Source: Planctomycetota bacterium | GTDB taxonomy: Bacteria > Planctomycetota > Phycisphaerae > WQYP01 | Direction: 5' to 3' | DNA: 56,632 nucleotides | Assembly: GCA_021851715.1 (NCBI GenBank) | Contig: JAJZCR010000018.1 | Location: 1-56,632 of the forward strand | Shown: one piece after another, positions 54,088 through 56,632 of the stretch | Position numbering within the stretch: the stretch's first letter is position 1 | Layout: every line of letters begins with the position of its first letter | The notes under the pieces: model-generated | Database searches by the model: none | Seen by the model: the letters and a program-made list of their open reading frames with translations, nothing else | What the model was told of the DNA's origin: nothing | Program-made: the position numbers and the translations under genes

Positions 54088-54650
54088 CATACCGCGTCGA
54101 CGGATATTGCGGCACTCCACCCATGGGGAGCTTCGCTTTACGCTGCAATTATGGCGTGGTATTTGTTGATCCGTTGAACTGCGTCAAATTCTTTTTTCAC
54201 CCAATGCCGCTCTAATTTTCCGTGTCCGCCTGATCGCCCCGGTTGGCCTCGAGAATAGGTAAAATTCCTATATTCAAACGCGGCATATGACCTATCAATG
54301 AAAAGGAATGTTTTGGGCGCTGCCCCAACCTGCGGTGGTTAAAGTGAAAACTGGATTTGCTGCGCCTCGCACGCCTTGCCCGGCCAACTGCCTTTGCGCG
54401 TGTGCATTTATAATTCCGAGCATGTCCTGCTTGACGAATTGCACCAGCCGTAAAGGCTGGCCAATCGCGGTGAGGCCAAATGCTGCGGCAACGGCCGCGC
54501 AAGCTGCGTCCCGGCAGTGGCCACAAGGGATCGCCGCCACCTCCGGTTCAACTTGCCCTCTTCTGGCCTTGAATTTCCCCGCGCATATTCGTATTCTCAT
54601 GGGTTTGGTCCGCAAGCGACGGGCCTGCCCGGAAGGTAACGGAGTTGTTC
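54088..54650. other. Intergenic region between DUF4159 gene and argB
   Basis: About 560 bases between divergent genes. Frames on both strands across 54212-54703 (100-131 codons) are Ala/Pro/Cys-rich and overlap each other, with no domain or ribosome binding site, so I reject them as genes. A short ATAGG-CCTAT dyad sits near 54255-54271. Nothing else is clear. Confidence 0.5.
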
Positions 54651-55544
54651 GTGGATATTCCCATAGATTCGCAGGTGCTGGAAAAGGCCGGCGCGCTCAT
54701 TGAAGCGCTGGGTTACATCCAGCGTTTCAATGAAAAAATTGTGGTGGTGAAGCTCGGCGGCTCCTTCATGGACAACCAGGATGAGTTCCGCAAAGTTCTC
54801 ACCGATATTGTCTTCATGCACGCCGTGGGGATGAGGCCGGTGGTGGTACACGGCGGAGGCAAGGCCATCACCCAGGCCATGGCCGACGCCGGTATTCAGG
54901 CCCAGTTTGTTCTGGGGCGGCGTTATACCGATGAGCGTACCCTGTCCATTGCGGAACACGTGCTCATCAACGACATCAACGCCTTTATTGTGCGCACCAT
55001 CAATGAACTGGGCGGCAAGGCCATGCCGCTGCATTCCCTGGGCAGCGGCGTGCTGTTTGCCCGAAAGCTGTTTCTGTCCGATGGGCAGGGGCAAAAGGTG
55101 GATATCGGCTGCGTCGGCGAAATTACCCAGGTCAACGCTCCGTTGCTGGCGGCACTGGCCCAGGCCGATTTTATCCCCGTCCTCGCTCCCATTGCCCGCG
55201 ATGCCGCCGGCGGAAAATTAAATGTCAATGCCGATACCGCCGCCGGGTTTGTCGCCGCGGCCTGCCGGGCCGAAAAACTGGTGCTGGTGTCCGACACCCA
55301 CGGCATTCGGGCGAAAAAAGATGATGCCCAGTCGCTTTTACGCAGTGCCACCAAAGCCCACATTCAACAACTCATCACCACTGGAGAGCTTGGTGAAGGG
55401 ATGTTGCCCAAGGTGGAAGCCTGCTTCATCGCCCTGGACGGCGGCGTGCAGAAAACCCACATTATCGACGGACGCTTTCCGCACGCTTTGCTGCTGGAAA
55501 TTTATTCCGATCAGGGCGTGGGAACCCAGATCATCCGCGATTGA
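54651..55544 (+). CDS. argB: Acetylglutamate kinase
   Basis: Phosphorylates N-acetylglutamate, the second step of arginine synthesis. 297 residues. The amino acid kinase pattern is complete: VVVKLGGSFM, VVVHGGGKAITQAM, FVLGRRYTDE, the Asn-containing GKLNVNADTAAGFVA and LVLVSDTHGI. GTG 54651 is preferred because GGAG lies six bases upstream (54641-54644). TTG at 54645 would sit directly against it. argF follows after 110 bases. Confidence 0.96.
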   Translation: MDIPIDSQVLEKAGALIEALGYIQRFNEKIVVVKLGGSFMDNQDEFRKVLTDIVFMHAVGMRPVVVHGGGKAITQAMADAGIQAQFVLGRRYTDERTLSIAEHVLINDINAFIVRTINELGGKAMPLHSLGSGVLFARKLFLSDGQGQKVDIGCVGEITQVNAPLLAALAQADFIPVLAPIARDAAGGKLNVNADTAAGFVAAACRAEKLVLVSDTHGIRAKKDDAQSLLRSATKAHIQQLITTGELGEGMLPKVEACFIALDGGVQKTHIIDGRFPHALLLEIYSDQGVGTQIIRD

Positions 55545-55654
55545 CCTGGGCTTGGCATCGCGGATGGCCCGCATTGAATCCGTGACATGCGCCGCCGGCA
55601 AGCCGTCCCGCTGAGGCGATGTCCCGCGACAGAATTTATTAAAAGGTTTCGCCC
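55545..55654. other. argB-argF spacer
   Basis: 110 bases with no terminator visible, so read-through from argB to argF is plausible. Confidence 0.4.
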
Positions 55655-56590
55655 ATGAAAAAAGACAGCAAACTTGATTTTATTGATATCTCCGCCACGC
55701 CGCGATCCACGCTCGATCATCTGCTGGATACCGCCGCCGCCCTTAAGGATCAGCATCAAGCCACGGACCGCAATGATCCCCTGGCGTCCGGCAAGGTCCT
55801 GGCGATGATTTTTGAAAAGCCGTCGCTGCGTACCCGGGTCAGTTTTGATGTGGCCATGCAGCATCTGGGCGGGGCGGCCCTGTACATATCCCCGGCGGAA
55901 ATCGGCCTGGGTAAACGCGAAAGCGTGGCCGACGCGGCCCGCGTCCTGTCCGGATTCTGCGATGTCCTCATGGCCCGCACCTTCGCCCACCAGACGATTC
56001 TGGACCTGGCCCGCTTCAGCCGCAGCCCCGTCATCAACGGATTGAGCGATCATAGTCATCCCTGCCAGGCCATGGCGGATCTGCTCACCGTGCGCGAGCG
56101 GTTCGGCAGGCTTCGCGGCCTTACCATGGCCTACGTCGGCGACGGCAACAATGTCGCCCGATCTCTGCTGGAGGCCTGTGCCAGATTCGAGATGAAATTC
56201 CGTATCGCCACGCCAGCCCCATATCAGCTTGATGCGGCCTCGATCACGGCCACGTGCCAGGCCCACCCTGAATTCGACTTTTCCGCCACCCATGATCCGC
56301 GTGCGGCGGTCCAGGCGGCGGATGTTATTTATACCGATACGTGGATCAGCATGGGACAGGAAGACCAAAAACAACAGCGACTGGCCGTTTTTGGGCCGTA
56401 CCAGGTCAACAGCGCCCTGCTGGCCGCCGCCCCGGCACATGCCATGGTGATGCACTGCCTGCCGGCCTATCGCGGGGTGGAAATCACCGATGAGGTGATG
56501 GACGGCCCGCAAAGCGCGGTGTTTGTCCAGGCGGAAAATCGCCTGCATTTTCAAAAAGGACTGCTGGCGGTTCAACTGGCGGGTGTGTAG
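55655..56590 (+). CDS. argF: Ornithine carbamoyltransferase
   Basis: Makes citrulline from ornithine and carbamoyl phosphate. 311 residues, full length. The carbamoyl phosphate loop is KPSLRTRVSF (S57-R61). HSHPCQAMADLLT gives the HPxQ motif, YVGDGNNVARSLLEA contacts ornithine, and MHCLPAYRG carries the catalytic HCLP. AAGG eight bases before the ATG. It probably forms a transcription unit with argB; other arg genes are outside the window. Confidence 0.97.
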   Translation: MKKDSKLDFIDISATPRSTLDHLLDTAAALKDQHQATDRNDPLASGKVLAMIFEKPSLRTRVSFDVAMQHLGGAALYISPAEIGLGKRESVADAARVLSGFCDVLMARTFAHQTILDLARFSRSPVINGLSDHSHPCQAMADLLTVRERFGRLRGLTMAYVGDGNNVARSLLEACARFEMKFRIATPAPYQLDAASITATCQAHPEFDFSATHDPRAAVQAADVIYTDTWISMGQEDQKQQRLAVFGPYQVNSALLAAAPAHAMVMHCLPAYRGVEITDEVMDGPQSAVFVQAENRLHFQKGLLAVQLAGV

Positions 56591-56632
56591 CCGCCGGTTG
56601 GCCCCGGTTTTCTCTGGTGTAAGGATATTGCC

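Noticed and set aside
54212..54703. Overlapping ORFs on both strands before argB
   Set aside because: Low-complexity Ala/Pro/Cys composition, mutual overlap, and one runs into argB in the wrong frame.

Overview
The window (about 56.6 kb, GC-rich, ordinary chromosomal housekeeping content) most likely comes from a Gram-negative-type member of the Planctomycetota, perhaps a Phycisphaerae relative. This is inference from gene content: a FabZ-like dehydratase beginning MRWIWIDRF, a DUF4159/cyclase-fold protein, a GldA/F/G-like ABC set with DUF4340, a long RDD-to-DUF58 operon with MoxR, an OprB porin and an RND pump (outer membrane), and MurD (peptidoglycan). I see no phage, transposase, CRISPR array, rRNA or tRNA. 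Many genes seem to start at GTG or TTG behind a clear GGAG-type ribosome binding site, so several starts given here are chosen on that basis.

Layout: 1-536 is non-coding with three 55-bp tandem repeats. 0.5-4 kb: inorganic pyrophosphatase, a nitronate-monooxygenase-like enzyme and a zinc alcohol dehydrogenase. 4.2-8.7 kb: RND adaptor and pump. 8.7-10.8 kb: a His-rich lipoprotein and an FTR1-type iron permease, with a stem-loop in the permease leader. 11.3-14.7 kb: a GNAT protein, two perfect parS sites, parB (no adjacent parA) and an RluA-family pseudouridine synthase. 14.8-22.2 kb: GntR/LacI-type regulator, cupin, an unknown protein, methyltransferase, BshC-like protein, glycosyltransferase and a URO-D-like protein.

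22.4-28.5 kb is a four-gene ABC operon resembling the gliding-type GldA/F/G set plus DUF4340. It converges with a divergent Fe/Mn superoxide dismutase-like gene. 29.6-38.1 kb is a tightly packed nine-gene operon: two RDD membrane proteins, two small zinc-finger membrane proteins, two unknown membrane proteins, then DUF4129, DUF4350, MoxR ATPase and DUF58. It converges with a SpoIIM-like gene. This operon is the best candidate in the window for an incompletely described system. A 43-bp exact repeat lies in the intergenic regions on both sides of it, at 29371 and 39545.

39.8-46.9 kb holds gap, a FabZ-like gene, pyrF, murD, a terminator, nadD, a GlmU-like gene and a possible ribbon-helix-helix/zinc-ribbon protein. 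47-51.5 kb holds an OprB porin, a ferric-reductase-like flavoprotein, a 68-residue membrane peptide and a HAMP-SpoIIE phosphatase. 51.6-54.1 kb encodes a large DUF4159 protein. The window ends with argB and argF (arginine biosynthesis).
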